DNA of 64,000 nt, from positions 2,170,001 through 2,234,000 of the forward strand of contig NZ_CP150274.1 in assembly GCF_037977055.1 (NCBI RefSeq), in the 5' to 3' direction. A program made the translations under genes and the position numbers. Shown here one piece after another: positions 25,400 to 34,675 of this stretch (positions within the stretch are counted from its first letter, which is position 1; every line of letters begins with the position of its first letter). Source of the stretch: Paenibacillus sp. FSL K6-1096 (lineage in GTDB: Bacteria; Bacillota; Bacilli; Paenibacillales; Paenibacillaceae). The notes beneath the pieces were generated by a model that saw only the letters and a list, made by a program, of their open reading frames with translations, was not told the origin of the DNA and did not search any database.

Positions 25400-28300
25400 C
25401 TAATGCTTCAACTGATACAACCGGTAGATCAAGGCAGCCGCTTCTGCTTTGGTAGCTGTCTGGGCAGGGCGGAAGCTCTGATCCTTGAAGCCTTCAAATA
25501 GATGCGTACTCTTGGTCAGCGCAACGCTGGAAACTGCCCATTTCGATATTTTGGCTCCATCCGTAAAGGATGCAATTACTGCTTCCGGCTGGGCAACAGC
25601 CGATTTGCCGTTATACGTTGTAAGTGCCCGTGCAAGCATCGTTGCGATCTCCTCACGGGTGATGGTTGCCTCAGGGTCAAAAGCTACCGGCGATTTACCG
25701 TTAATGATCCCTGCTGCATAAGCCGCAGCAATCTCATCCGCATACGGATTCGTTGTCTTAATATCCTTGAACGGCAAGGCCAGCCCTTCCCCATTCAGTC
25801 CGTAAGCTCTGGCAATCATTGCCGCGAACTGCTCACGGGTGATCTTCTCCGATGGAGCAAATACTCCGCCTTCATCCAGGATTCCCTTGGTCAGCAGGTA
25901 ATTGATCTCTTTAACGGCCCAGTGACTGGCAGGCACATCCGTGTATGCAGCAGCTCCAAGCATCACGGTGTACTTGCTGAAGTGTCCTCTCGGAGCGGTT
26001 ACGGTCTGAGTAACAGGGTCATATTTACCGCCAACCGCTTCCCAGGTAAGACTCTGTTCATTCAGGACATACACAGTCAGATTCTCCAGATTAGCCTCGG
26101 AGTATTTTGAAGTATCAATCGAAGACACATCAAAAGTCACATCAATCGGCATGGCAAAGCTCTTAACTGGCTGATCTCCAACTGAAGCACTGAATTCCAT
26201 TACAGGAATGTTGGCCAGCGGTTCTGCCTGACGGGGTTTGTTAACAACAGCATTCTCTACAACTTCTGCTGCCAGATTAATCTTCTGGCCTGCCTCAACC
26301 TTACCGAAGGTATCAGGCTCAATAGTGAATGCCGTCTGGTCCATTTGAATCTTCAATCCGGCAATATCATTCTCTTGCACCAGCGTAAGAATCTCGGATG
26401 GCAGCGTGGTATTCAGCTTATGAATCCCTTTATCCACCGGAGGTACTTTCACCGTTAGAGTCAGCTTTAGATCCGCAGCTGCCCCGGCTCCCAGCTTGCT
26501 TGCCAGTTCCCCGGAGACAGTACCTAACGCCTGCTTGGCCGTTTCAATCTGTGCACTGATCAATCCCGAATCCAGCTGCGAAGAGACAGCATTGCCTTCC
26601 ACTTTAACATGTTCTTTGGCAATTGTGACTTCACTAGCTTTGTTCAGCGCGGCCTGGCTGGAATGAATAACAGCAGCCTTTAGCTTCTGAACCTCTTCAG
26701 CCGGAATGCCCTGCGCGTTATTCAGCACTGCAGCAGCATTATTAATAAGTGTCTGTGCAACCTCTACTGCCTTGCTGGAGCTATCCAGCTTGTTCAGTAA
26801 GTATGGCGCACTTCCTATTAGCTCCGTAATCGAACTCACAATCTTCTGTTTCTCTGCGGAATCCTGAATAGCACCCAGGAGCTGTGCTGCCGTATCCATA
26901 GCCTGAGACAAGCTCTTACTGTTCTGTTCAGCCTGTGCAGGTGTGTTAGCCGATTTGAGGGACTCGGCAATGCTGGACAACGCACTCTGGGCCGCCGAAG
27001 CTTTCTCTGCTGCGGTACCGGAGGTGTTCTTCAGCAAGTCCTGCAGCTTCTCATTCTGCTGTTGAACCTTCTCGTTATTACCAGTTGGCGCAGCTGGGGC
27101 AGGCACAGCCGGAGCAGTCCCCGGTGCTGCCGGCCCGCTTCCCCCTGGTGAAGGCACAGGATTCGTACCGGCATTGCCGCCGCTGCCTCCATTATTGCTT
27201 TCCGGCGGGTTCGGGGCCGGATTAACCACAGGACCTCCAGACGACTCCAGGATCACTTTTTTGTCCAGGGTATAGGTCTGTCCATCGATGGTCATCGAAG
27301 CTTTGATCACGTAAGTACCGTCCGTCAAAAACTGGTTATCTGCATAATTATAAGTGACCGCCATTAGCGGGTAGCCTTGTATGATCTCTGTAGATAACAC
27401 TTTCCCCGCTTCGTTCTGAAGCTCATAGGAAGCCTGTTCCGGGTACAGACTCTTACTGCCGCTGCTCCATCCGCCGTTGGCAACCAGAATTTGCGGCTTC
27501 TTGATCTGTCCAATGGAGTTGCCTGCCGTATCGGCCAGTCCAATCTCAAGCAAGGTCGTACCCGCAGGCCGGATCAGCTTGCCATTCTGCAATCCCACAA
27601 TGTCCAGCCCTTTCAAGGCCGGTGGCGTAATCTGGGTAAGCGTACCTGCCTGCAGCGTTCCAGGTGCGAAATGAATATCATACTGGTATTCAATAGCACC
27701 CATCAGTTGGTCTACAGATACTATTACATCACCAGGAGTCACTTGCACCTGATTGGCATTGTACGCATAGCCTTGGAGTGTCGATTGGCCCGCAGTCTTA
27801 TATTTTACCGCATAGATGGTCCCTGCTTCGGGTGCCACCAGCGTAGCCAGCGCAGACGCACTGTCATCCATCGACAAGCTATTGTCTCCTGCACCAATGA
27901 CAACCTGATCACGGTATACAAAAGTGTCTCCCCGCGTATGTGCCAGCATACTGTAGGTTCCTTGAGTGGCGTAGAAATAATTCTCACCTGCAGGATTGCT
28001 GTCGATAACATAAGGGATATAATCCGCCCCAGCCAAATCCTGCCGCACCACATACAGCTCATCTGTAGGCTGATCTAATATAACCTTGCTGACTTCCTGA
28101 AGCTCTTGTCTTGCGTCCAGCACCAGTGAATAATCCTTGCCGGGTTCTGTATTAATAGAGCCATACATGTAGTAACCATATTTGGCCTCCACTCCTTCAT
28201 GGCTTCTGTTGTAACGCATGAAGTCAACGTCTACAGCTGAAGGAGAATCCACCACCAAGAATCCCTGCGACCCTGGAGTGCGAATGTAAGAATTGACAAC

Positions 28301-30658
28301 GTAAGAGGTCCCGTCGCTTTTGGTCACTGTAGCCTGGATATTCGCATCATCCAGCGGAATCCCGCCCGCATAGTTACCGCCTTCAGCCTTATCGAGGCCG
28401 CGTACACGAATAACAGCCTGTGATTGCGGATCAATAACCGCTATGTTTACACTTTTAGATAAATAATCAGCCTTCTTAAAATACAGTTCTCCAAGATAAC
28501 CAGCCTTCTCAGCAGGAATGGTGAACGTTCCCTGCTCATTGGTGGTGCCAAGCACCTCGTCATAACGGCTGATCTGTACCCCGGCTACCGGCTGCCCCTG
28601 GGCACCTGTATCATGCTGGCGTACAGTAATGGTTACCTTTTGCGCCTGTTCAACGGTCAGGTATGGCTTATCTACCAGGTCAACCAGTTGTCCATCGTTG
28701 CCTCTAATCTCAATATCCATTTCGTTCTTCGGCAGAACCTTCAGCTCAGCCTCGCTTAGCAGTTTTCCCTGTACGTAACCGCCGCTTTGATAGGTGTATG
28801 GGAATAGCTGAACTTTATACGTCCCTGCTTTGGCAGGCTTCCAATCCCGCTTGTTGACCCGCTGCATATTCCCGTCCTGTTCCTCAGTGGACCAATACAG
28901 AGATTCATCCGAGATCACTGCGCCGTTCTCATCTGTGATGACCAGCTTATAATTACTGCTGAGATCAAGACGATTCTCATACTCATCGGTCACCTTCACC
29001 AGAACATTCACACTCTCACCCAGAACCACCTGATCACGGAGCTCAGCCTCGTCATAGTAACTGGAGCCCGGCACCCGGAAGCTGATCCCGGCCTGATAAG
29101 TACTGCCGCCACGAATCGTATACTCATCGTCAACCGGAGTGAAATATGAATTCAGCACAAGCTCATTCGGATTGCTGTTGTCCATACCGCCAAAAGTAGT
29201 GTTTGCCGTCAGACGGTGAATCTGTTCGCCTTTAGGTACATACAGATTACCGCCTTCGGCAAGAACCGTAGGACTAATCTGGTTATAGTTATATCTTTCG
29301 TTCAGATAAGAGATGTTTATTTTAGCTTGTTCCCCACCCGTAGCAGGCACCTGAAAATGCAGCTTGCTGAAATCCCGGGAGTGTCCATCATAGAATACTT
29401 CATGTTTTGCTTCGGTCGGCGTGATTTTATTGCGGAATATAATCCTGTCCTTGGTATCATACCCTCTAGCAATTGATGTAAATTCATATTCCTTATTCTT
29501 CTCAAGATAAATACTTTGTCCGAATAAGAGCTTAGAACCTCTTGCATTATCAATCTGTTTGTACCTGCTGTTATCAATGAGAGAATAGTTCTCTACAGAT
29601 AAGGGCTCACCATCCCAGGCAGCGCGGAAGCTGATCCGGCTGAAGTCACTGGCATCCTTGATGATTTCTTTGTGCCCCCCGTCTTCGGCAGCGTACAATG
29701 AAGAGGCAGGAAGCCGGAACATGTAAGCTTCACGGTTCTCAGTTGCGATATAAGCTTGGTAGTCTCCAGATACCTCTCCCGTTCTTAACACCAGCACTGT
29801 ATAGCCCGGCACAATTACCTGATATACCGTTCCTCTCAGCCCGGTATAACTCAGGGATGATTGGGTGAACAACTTCCCCTTGGCATCCAGATAACGGACA
29901 GCCACCATATATGTACCCGCTTGCTCCAGATCAGTGACATAGATCGGCTTGGCTTCATACTGCTCGCTTCCCTGCTTAAGCAATACGAACATAACCGGAC
30001 TGCTCATGAATAATTTATGATTATCCCTAAGATGAATCTGTCCGTTCTCATCCGTGGTGTAGTAATAGGACTGATAATTCGTCCAGATTGCCACCGATTC
30101 ATTCACAAGCGGAACACCGTTATTCAGGATGGTAAGCCTTACATTCTTATCATCACTGCGGATCTCCGATTGTGCAGCAGCTTCATATGTATTGGAATCC
30201 TTAGTCATCCGTTCAACAGAGATATCAATACCCGCAGCTGAAGGCACCCGGATACTCTGCGGCGGTGTCACCACCAGCCCCTGCCCGCCTGTATATTCGG
30301 CATGAAGCGAATATTCCTGACCGGCAGCCAGTCCTTCAAAAGAAAGATTGCTGTACGTCATAGAAGTATACACTGCATCCAGCACAGTCAGCTTGGCTTC
30401 ACTTCCCGCCTTCACCTGACTGGCTATTTCCACATCTTCTTTCATAAGTACGAACTTAACCTCATTCAGAACCTTAAGATCTCTGTAAGTCACATCCACT
30501 ACACTGTTGACCGTAATCTTTTGTGTGCCGTCCGGCAGCCGGTCATTAGAGACAACCCCTGCTCTGAACGGAGCGGCTGATACCTCAAGCACACTTAATA
30601 GCGATAACAATAGGACCATAACCATTGAAACCGCTGCTCTTAATTTCTTCGAATACAT
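25400..30658 (-). CDS. Giant SLH-domain cell-surface protein
   Basis: A 1752-residue exported protein. It has a signal peptide (about 1-29), then a very long beta-rich part with repeated Ig-like and carboxypeptidase-regulatory-like modules (patterns such as TVRQHDTGAQGQPVAGVQISR). A Pro/Gly/Ala/Asn-rich linker lies near residues 1185-1240, then a helical, Ala-rich, probably coiled-coil part, a beta domain, and three SLH domains at 1582-1752. The SLH repeats would hold it on pyruvylated secondary wall polymer. Its role (adhesin, scaffold or stalk) is unknown, and no catalytic motif is seen. The ATG at 30658 follows AAGGAGAT at good spacing. Confidence 0.9.
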   Translation of the reverse strand: MYSKKLRAAVSMVMVLLLSLLSVLEVSAAPFRAGVVSNDRLPDGTQKITVNSVVDVTYRDLKVLNEVKFVLMKEDVEIASQVKAGSEAKLTVLDAVYTSMTYSNLSFEGLAAGQEYSLHAEYTGGQGLVVTPPQSIRVPSAAGIDISVERMTKDSNTYEAAAQSEIRSDDKNVRLTILNNGVPLVNESVAIWTNYQSYYYTTDENGQIHLRDNHKLFMSSPVMFVLLKQGSEQYEAKPIYVTDLEQAGTYMVAVRYLDAKGKLFTQSSLSYTGLRGTVYQVIVPGYTVLVLRTGEVSGDYQAYIATENREAYMFRLPASSLYAAEDGGHKEIIKDASDFSRISFRAAWDGEPLSVENYSLIDNSRYKQIDNARGSKLLFGQSIYLEKNKEYEFTSIARGYDTKDRIIFRNKITPTEAKHEVFYDGHSRDFSKLHFQVPATGGEQAKINISYLNERYNYNQISPTVLAEGGNLYVPKGEQIHRLTANTTFGGMDNSNPNELVLNSYFTPVDDEYTIRGGSTYQAGISFRVPGSSYYDEAELRDQVVLGESVNVLVKVTDEYENRLDLSSNYKLVITDENGAVISDESLYWSTEEQDGNMQRVNKRDWKPAKAGTYKVQLFPYTYQSGGYVQGKLLSEAELKVLPKNEMDIEIRGNDGQLVDLVDKPYLTVEQAQKVTITVRQHDTGAQGQPVAGVQISRYDEVLGTTNEQGTFTIPAEKAGYLGELYFKKADYLSKSVNIAVIDPQSQAVIRVRGLDKAEGGNYAGGIPLDDANIQATVTKSDGTSYVVNSYIRTPGSQGFLVVDSPSAVDVDFMRYNRSHEGVEAKYGYYMYGSINTEPGKDYSLVLDARQELQEVSKVILDQPTDELYVVRQDLAGADYIPYVIDSNPAGENYFYATQGTYSMLAHTRGDTFVYRDQVVIGAGDNSLSMDDSASALATLVAPEAGTIYAVKYKTAGQSTLQGYAYNANQVQVTPGDVIVSVDQLMGAIEYQYDIHFAPGTLQAGTLTQITPPALKGLDIVGLQNGKLIRPAGTTLLEIGLADTAGNSIGQIKKPQILVANGGWSSGSKSLYPEQASYELQNEAGKVLSTEIIQGYPLMAVTYNYADNQFLTDGTYVIKASMTIDGQTYTLDKKVILESSGGPVVNPAPNPPESNNGGSGGNAGTNPVPSPGGSGPAAPGTAPAVPAPAAPTGNNEKVQQQNEKLQDLLKNTSGTAAEKASAAQSALSSIAESLKSANTPAQAEQNSKSLSQAMDTAAQLLGAIQDSAEKQKIVSSITELIGSAPYLLNKLDSSSKAVEVAQTLINNAAAVLNNAQGIPAEEVQKLKAAVIHSSQAALNKASEVTIAKEHVKVEGNAVSSQLDSGLISAQIETAKQALGTVSGELASKLGAGAAADLKLTLTVKVPPVDKGIHKLNTTLPSEILTLVQENDIAGLKIQMDQTAFTIEPDTFGKVEAGQKINLAAEVVENAVVNKPRQAEPLANIPVMEFSASVGDQPVKSFAMPIDVTFDVSSIDTSKYSEANLENLTVYVLNEQSLTWEAVGGKYDPVTQTVTAPRGHFSKYTVMLGAAAYTDVPASHWAVKEINYLLTKGILDEGGVFAPSEKITREQFAAMIARAYGLNGEGLALPFKDIKTTNPYADEIAAAYAAGIINGKSPVAFDPEATITREEIATMLARALTTYNGKSAVAQPEAVIASFTDGAKISKWAVSSVALTKSTHLFEGFKDQSFRPAQTATKAEAAALIYRLYQLKH

Positions 30659-30728
30659 ACTCCATCTCCTTCTCCCCAGTTCGTGCATTGCCATCGATAG
30701 TTATATTATTACTCCTTCCCCAGTTAAT

Positions 30729-30798
30729 CCTATTAAGAAGAGTCACAACAAGGATGTTACATTTTTTCAGTGAAAATGTCTATTACTTCCTTAATAGG
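30729..30798. repeat. Nested inverted repeats upstream of the giant SLH gene
   Basis: CCTATTAAG (30729-30737) and CTTAATAGG (30790-30798) form a perfect 9-bp inverted repeat. It encloses a second hairpin, ACATTTT with AAAATGT, around 30759-30779. It may be an operator or a leader structure. The rest of 30659-30864 shows no gene. Confidence 0.45.
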
Positions 30799-30864
30799 GT
30801 CTCAGAAAATCAGCTTTACGCCGGAGATTTTGTCACATTTTGTCTGCATCGTTTTAACGCGAAT

Positions 30865-30901
30865 ATAAAAAACGGCGAAGACCTCTCATGTCCCCGCCGT
30901 T
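30865..30901 (-). terminator. Terminator of the aminopeptidase gene
   Basis: On the minus strand AACGGCG pairs with CGCCGTT, with an inner GAC/GTC stem, and is followed by six T. Confidence 0.8.
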
Positions 30902-30917
30902 CCAATCCCACTCTTAC

Positions 30918-32702
30918 TTAGCAATTCAGAGCCGCTGTCTCCCCCTTCAGCCACGTCCGGTGCTCTTCATCCAGCAGCGGCGCCAGCTTGTCATACACCT
31001 TCGCATGATAGCGATTGAGCCATTCCAGCTCCTCGCCGCTTAGCATAGCTGGCACAATCGCCCGGTGGTCGACCGGCAGATAGCAGAGGTCCTCGAATTG
31101 CAGGAACCTTCCGAACTCCGTCGTCACATCCTCCGTAATCAGCAGTGTGTTCTCAGTACGGATGCCGTGACGGCCTTCCTTATAGATCCCCGGCTCCACC
31201 GTAATAATCATCCCTGGCTCCAGGACGACCGCATTAGGCTTGAAGCTGAACCGCTGCGGATCTTCATGCACATTGGAGTAATAGCCCACCCCGTGCCCGG
31301 TGCCGCACTTATAATCCAGACCATTGTCCCACATCGGCTTGCGGGCAAGAATATCTAGCGTAGAGCCTGTCGAGCCGTACAGGAATTTCGCTGTAGACAG
31401 TGCAATCACCGATTTCAGCACCAGCGTGAAGTCTCTCTTCTCCTCATCTGTCAGCGGGCCGAGCGCCAACGTGCGGGTAATATCGGTCGTCCCGTTCAGG
31501 AAGTGTGAACCCGAGTCGAGCAGATACAGCCCCTTAGGCTCCAGCAGAACCGGATGGTCCGCAGACGGCGAGTAGTGCATCATCGCGGCGTTCGCACCGT
31601 AGGCAGAGATACTGGAGAAGCTTAACCCGGCAAAAAAAGGCTGCTTACGCCGCAGCTCCAGCCCCTTCTCGTCTGCTTCCAGCTCTGTTACCGGACGGAC
31701 GGGGACGGTCTCCTGCAGCCATTTGAACAGCCCCACAAGGGCGGCCGCATCCTTCAGATAGACATCACGGATATTGCGGATCTCCACCTCGTTCTTGATC
31801 GACTTAAGAGCCACCACAAGACCCGGCGCTTCAATGCTCCTAACCGTGGCCGGGACCGCTGCCGCCAGGCTATACCCGGTTTTATTGGGATCGTACAGCA
31901 CGGAGACTCCCTCGGGGAGCGTCTGCAGGAAGGGAATAATATCATCGTACTCCCTGATCTCCACACCATCCCGGCCTAGCGTAGCCTTGTCTTCCGGGGT
32001 AGCCTTATGGCCTCCGGCGAATAACCATGCATTATGTACACCAACAATGGCAAAAGCAGTCACATACGGATTATACGGGATATCCCGTCCCCGGATGTTG
32101 AACAGCCAGCATAGATCATCCAGCGCAGACAGCACATAATAATCAGCGCCTGCACGCTTCATCGCGAGCCGGACCTGCTCCAGCTTGGCCCCCCGGCTGA
32201 GGCCGGCATACGCTTCATCATGCAGCATCAGCGGCTCAGCCGGAATCGCCGGCCGGTCCGTCCAGATCGCGCCCACCGGATCAAGGTCTGTGACTGCCTG
32301 AATGCCCTTCTCTGCGAACTTGGCCTGCAAACCCTTCATAGCGGACACGGACAAGGTTCGGCCGTCCACGGCCATCCGGGCGCCTTGCGGCAGCTGCCCG
32401 GCCAGCCATTCATCCCATTGCGGCACGCCGGGTTCTGCCATGCGGAACAGACGGATACCTGAGCCCTCCAGCTCCCGCTCCGCCTGAATGTAATACCTGC
32501 CATCTGTCCACAGGCCTGCGTCCGTTGCCGTGATCACAGCCGTTCCGGCCGAGCCGGTGAAGCCGGTGATCCAGCGGCGGCTTTTCCAATGCTCCCCCTC
32601 ATATTCACTGATGTGCGCATCCCCGCTCAATACCACACAAGCGTCCATCCGGTGCTCAGCCATCCATTCTCTTAGTTGACGTATCTTCTCCCTAGGCTCC
32701 AT
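30918..32702 (-). CDS. Xaa-Pro aminopeptidase, M24B family
   Basis: A 594-residue aminopeptidase P-like enzyme of the long three-domain type, with two creatinase-like N-terminal domains and a C-terminal pita-bread domain. Metal ligands are visible in LLDSGSHFLNGTTDITRT, GTGHGVGYYSNVHE, TVEPGIYKEG and GIRTENTLLI. It removes the first residue from peptides with proline in position two, in the cytoplasm. The ATG at 32702 is favoured because family members start near MEPREKIRQLREWM. An AAGGA lies ten bases upstream. A hairpin terminator follows it, and it appears to be a single gene. Confidence 0.92.
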   Translation of the reverse strand: MEPREKIRQLREWMAEHRMDACVVLSGDAHISEYEGEHWKSRRWITGFTGSAGTAVITATDAGLWTDGRYYIQAERELEGSGIRLFRMAEPGVPQWDEWLAGQLPQGARMAVDGRTLSVSAMKGLQAKFAEKGIQAVTDLDPVGAIWTDRPAIPAEPLMLHDEAYAGLSRGAKLEQVRLAMKRAGADYYVLSALDDLCWLFNIRGRDIPYNPYVTAFAIVGVHNAWLFAGGHKATPEDKATLGRDGVEIREYDDIIPFLQTLPEGVSVLYDPNKTGYSLAAAVPATVRSIEAPGLVVALKSIKNEVEIRNIRDVYLKDAAALVGLFKWLQETVPVRPVTELEADEKGLELRRKQPFFAGLSFSSISAYGANAAMMHYSPSADHPVLLEPKGLYLLDSGSHFLNGTTDITRTLALGPLTDEEKRDFTLVLKSVIALSTAKFLYGSTGSTLDILARKPMWDNGLDYKCGTGHGVGYYSNVHEDPQRFSFKPNAVVLEPGMIITVEPGIYKEGRHGIRTENTLLITEDVTTEFGRFLQFEDLCYLPVDHRAIVPAMLSGEELEWLNRYHAKVYDKLAPLLDEEHRTWLKGETAALNC

Positions 32703-32779
32703 ATCCACCCGTCCTTCTCTATAGTCTACTGAATGATCATACACCCGCCTCTCAAGAAAAAAAAGGAAGATTAGCATAC

Positions 32780-32810
32780 AAAAAAAGATGAAGACCCTCA
32801 GGTCTCCATC
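32780..32810 (-). terminator. Terminator overlapping the end of the 50-residue gene
   Basis: On the minus strand GATGGAGACC (32810-32801) pairs with GGTCTTCATC, followed by seven T (32786-32780). The stop codon TGA forms the loop. Confidence 0.85.
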
Positions 32811-32950
32811 GTCTCCCTTTCATCTTTGCGTACCAGCTTCCGCCGCTGCTTCCCCTTCTTGATCCACAGCCGCCCGCTGTCATCCTTGAAAAACCTGATC
32901 CCCACTAGCCGCAACGGTGTCCATACTTCCCTAAAATAATAATTAGGCAT
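32798..32950 (-). CDS. 50-residue basic protein of unknown function
   Basis: Too short for common gene tracks. The frame starts with ATG at 32950, eight bases after GGGAGA, and ends with a TGA in the loop of a strong terminator, so it has its own expression unit. The sequence begins MPNYYFREVWTPLRLVGIRF and continues with a lysine/arginine-rich tail (IKKGKQRRKLVRKDE). No membrane or signal segment. It might bind nucleic acid or an acidic protein; I do not recognise a family. It lies between the HTH regulator gene and the aminopeptidase gene. Confidence 0.6.
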   Translation of the reverse strand: MPNYYFREVWTPLRLVGIRFFKDDSGRLWIKKGKQRRKLVRKDERETMET

Positions 32951-33059
32951 AGTACATATCTCCCAGACTATAGATAGATTTGCTACTAATTATAGACCGG
33001 GATACCTGGTTTGTTTGTCGCATTATGGAAGGGGAAGAGGAAAAAGTTGACTAGATGCG

Positions 33060-34415
33060 CTATAGATATGCCCCAATTTGAACTTTGTATTGTTGATGCT
33101 CTTCTTCATCTACTTGATTCCGATATTGTCCAAACAGATCGACACATTTGATTACATTGCTCTTGTTATTGATCCTAACAGACGATTCTAAACTTTGCAG
33201 GATAAATCTAATTCCCTCTTTGCGATTGTCATGTAAATAATAGGCTGCCAACTCAGCGAGGAATTTAATGTGGTGGTCCAACATAATCTGCCGATTATAA
33301 TCGCCAAATGCTGTAGAATACGTCCGGTAAGGAATATAGGAAGCAAACCGCTCCAGAATATCATCAACATTCCAGTCATAGCGGTTAGCCGACAAGATAA
33401 TATTGTATAACGCTATCAATATCTCATCTGGTCGATCAGATATATATTCAACATAGTTAGAGAGCGCCTCATATTGTCCTGCCATCACCCGATAAAGCAG
33501 TCTGTTTGCAGCACCCCACTCCTGAAACTGAGCCACAGTCCGCTTCACTTCTTCATCGTCCTCCTGTATCCAGCTTCCATCCATATAGAGGGATACCCAA
33601 TCTAATGCCGCTGAATAGTCTCCTATTTGCTCACACACATTTGATCGGATAAGCTGTGCGTACAGGATATAGAAGTACGGGGGTTTCTCGGGTTTTCTCT
33701 CGTTATTCTCTCTACGTTTCGACTGCCGCTGGAGATTATAACGAATAGTTGCTAATTGCTGCATCTTCTTCGCGAGTTCATCCACTTTATGCCACCGATT
33801 CATTGAACCGTAGACATGACCCAAATGATTCAACCCGTCCAATTGATCCGCTTCATCCAGCCGGTCCAGGTAGCATTCGAAGAGATGCGCCGCCTGCAAA
33901 TTCCGTGCCTGGTCATCACCAATGGCGATACGGAACAGACGGTATTGGCATATCGCGAGCCGCTCGGAATTCTGATACTTCTCACTGGCACTCACATTCT
34001 TATACAACAATTCGGCAGCCTGCCACAGTCCCTCTTGAAACAGTCCTTCAGCCACTTCGAACAGCATGGGGGCATAGACCAGATTCTCCAGCAGATTCTG
34101 AACAACCTGTTCAACGCAATCCAGACGGCCCAGCTCAGCCGAACGCACCAGAAAAGGCCGCAGACGCCGCCAGGTGGGTGACGAGAAATAGAAGCATTCA
34201 TCCACATACAAGCTGTAGAAATGATCCTCCGGCAGATCCATCGCCTTGGTGATTCGCTCCAGATGATTCATAGCGATAGGCTGTCGGCCACTAAGTATCC
34301 GGCTGAGCGTTCCTGAATTAATGCCGGATTGACCCGAGAATTGATGAATAGACATTTCCTTCTCCGACAAATACAACGCTAACAGATCGCGAATCATAGT
34401 TGTAGTAGGAACCAC
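33060..34415 (-). CDS. XRE-type HTH regulator with TPR-like helical domain
   Basis: A 451-residue protein. The N-terminal Cro/C1-type helix-turn-helix (about 12-62) has MSIHQFSGQSGINSGTLSRILSG and is followed by a long all-helical region with repeat character, as in RNPP-like and similar Firmicutes regulators. GTG start with AGGTGG eight bases upstream; the later ATG at 34397 has no site. No pheromone-like peptide gene with a signal sequence was found beside it. Target and signal are unknown. An AT-rich region with a partly symmetric AATAATATGTCACATTATT (34464-34482) lies upstream and may be its own operator. Confidence 0.8.
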   Translation of the reverse strand: MVPTTTMIRDLLALYLSEKEMSIHQFSGQSGINSGTLSRILSGRQPIAMNHLERITKAMDLPEDHFYSLYVDECFYFSSPTWRRLRPFLVRSAELGRLDCVEQVVQNLLENLVYAPMLFEVAEGLFQEGLWQAAELLYKNVSASEKYQNSERLAICQYRLFRIAIGDDQARNLQAAHLFECYLDRLDEADQLDGLNHLGHVYGSMNRWHKVDELAKKMQQLATIRYNLQRQSKRRENNERKPEKPPYFYILYAQLIRSNVCEQIGDYSAALDWVSLYMDGSWIQEDDEEVKRTVAQFQEWGAANRLLYRVMAGQYEALSNYVEYISDRPDEILIALYNIILSANRYDWNVDDILERFASYIPYRTYSTAFGDYNRQIMLDHHIKFLAELAAYYLHDNRKEGIRFILQSLESSVRINNKSNVIKCVDLFGQYRNQVDEEEHQQYKVQIGAYL

Positions 34416-34558
34416 GCAAACACCACCTAACTGGAATCCAAATATTATTCGGTTTATATAATGTAATAATATGTCACATTATTCCAATATTCAATAACGT
34501 AGAATGCCACAGATTAGTATAATCCGTGAACTACTGGCAACCGGTTTGCCATGACGGT

Positions 34559-34595
34559 AAAAAAATAGAGACCCTAGTAGTCTCCTAAGGTCTCT
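34559..34595 (-). terminator. Terminator of the exopolysaccharide block
   Basis: On the minus strand AGAGACC (34595-34589) pairs with GGTCTCT (34573-34567), followed by seven T (34565-34559). It closes the leftward unit that ends with the YdcF-like gene. Confidence 0.8.
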
Positions 34596-34675
34596 GTCGT
34601 GCTGATATCACATCGGCGTAGCCGCTGCCTCCGCTGCTTACCCTGCCTCACCCACTACCGATTCTGGTCCTCCCG

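Noticed and set aside
27130..27230. Tandem repeat in the giant SLH gene linker as a CRISPR-like or satellite array
   Set aside because: It is simply the coding sequence for a Pro/Gly/Ala-rich linker; no regular repeat-spacer structure.
32798..34415. HTH regulator plus small gene as a quorum-sensing receptor-peptide pair
   Set aside because: The 50-residue product has no signal peptide or export segment and is basic; it does not look like a secreted pheromone precursor.
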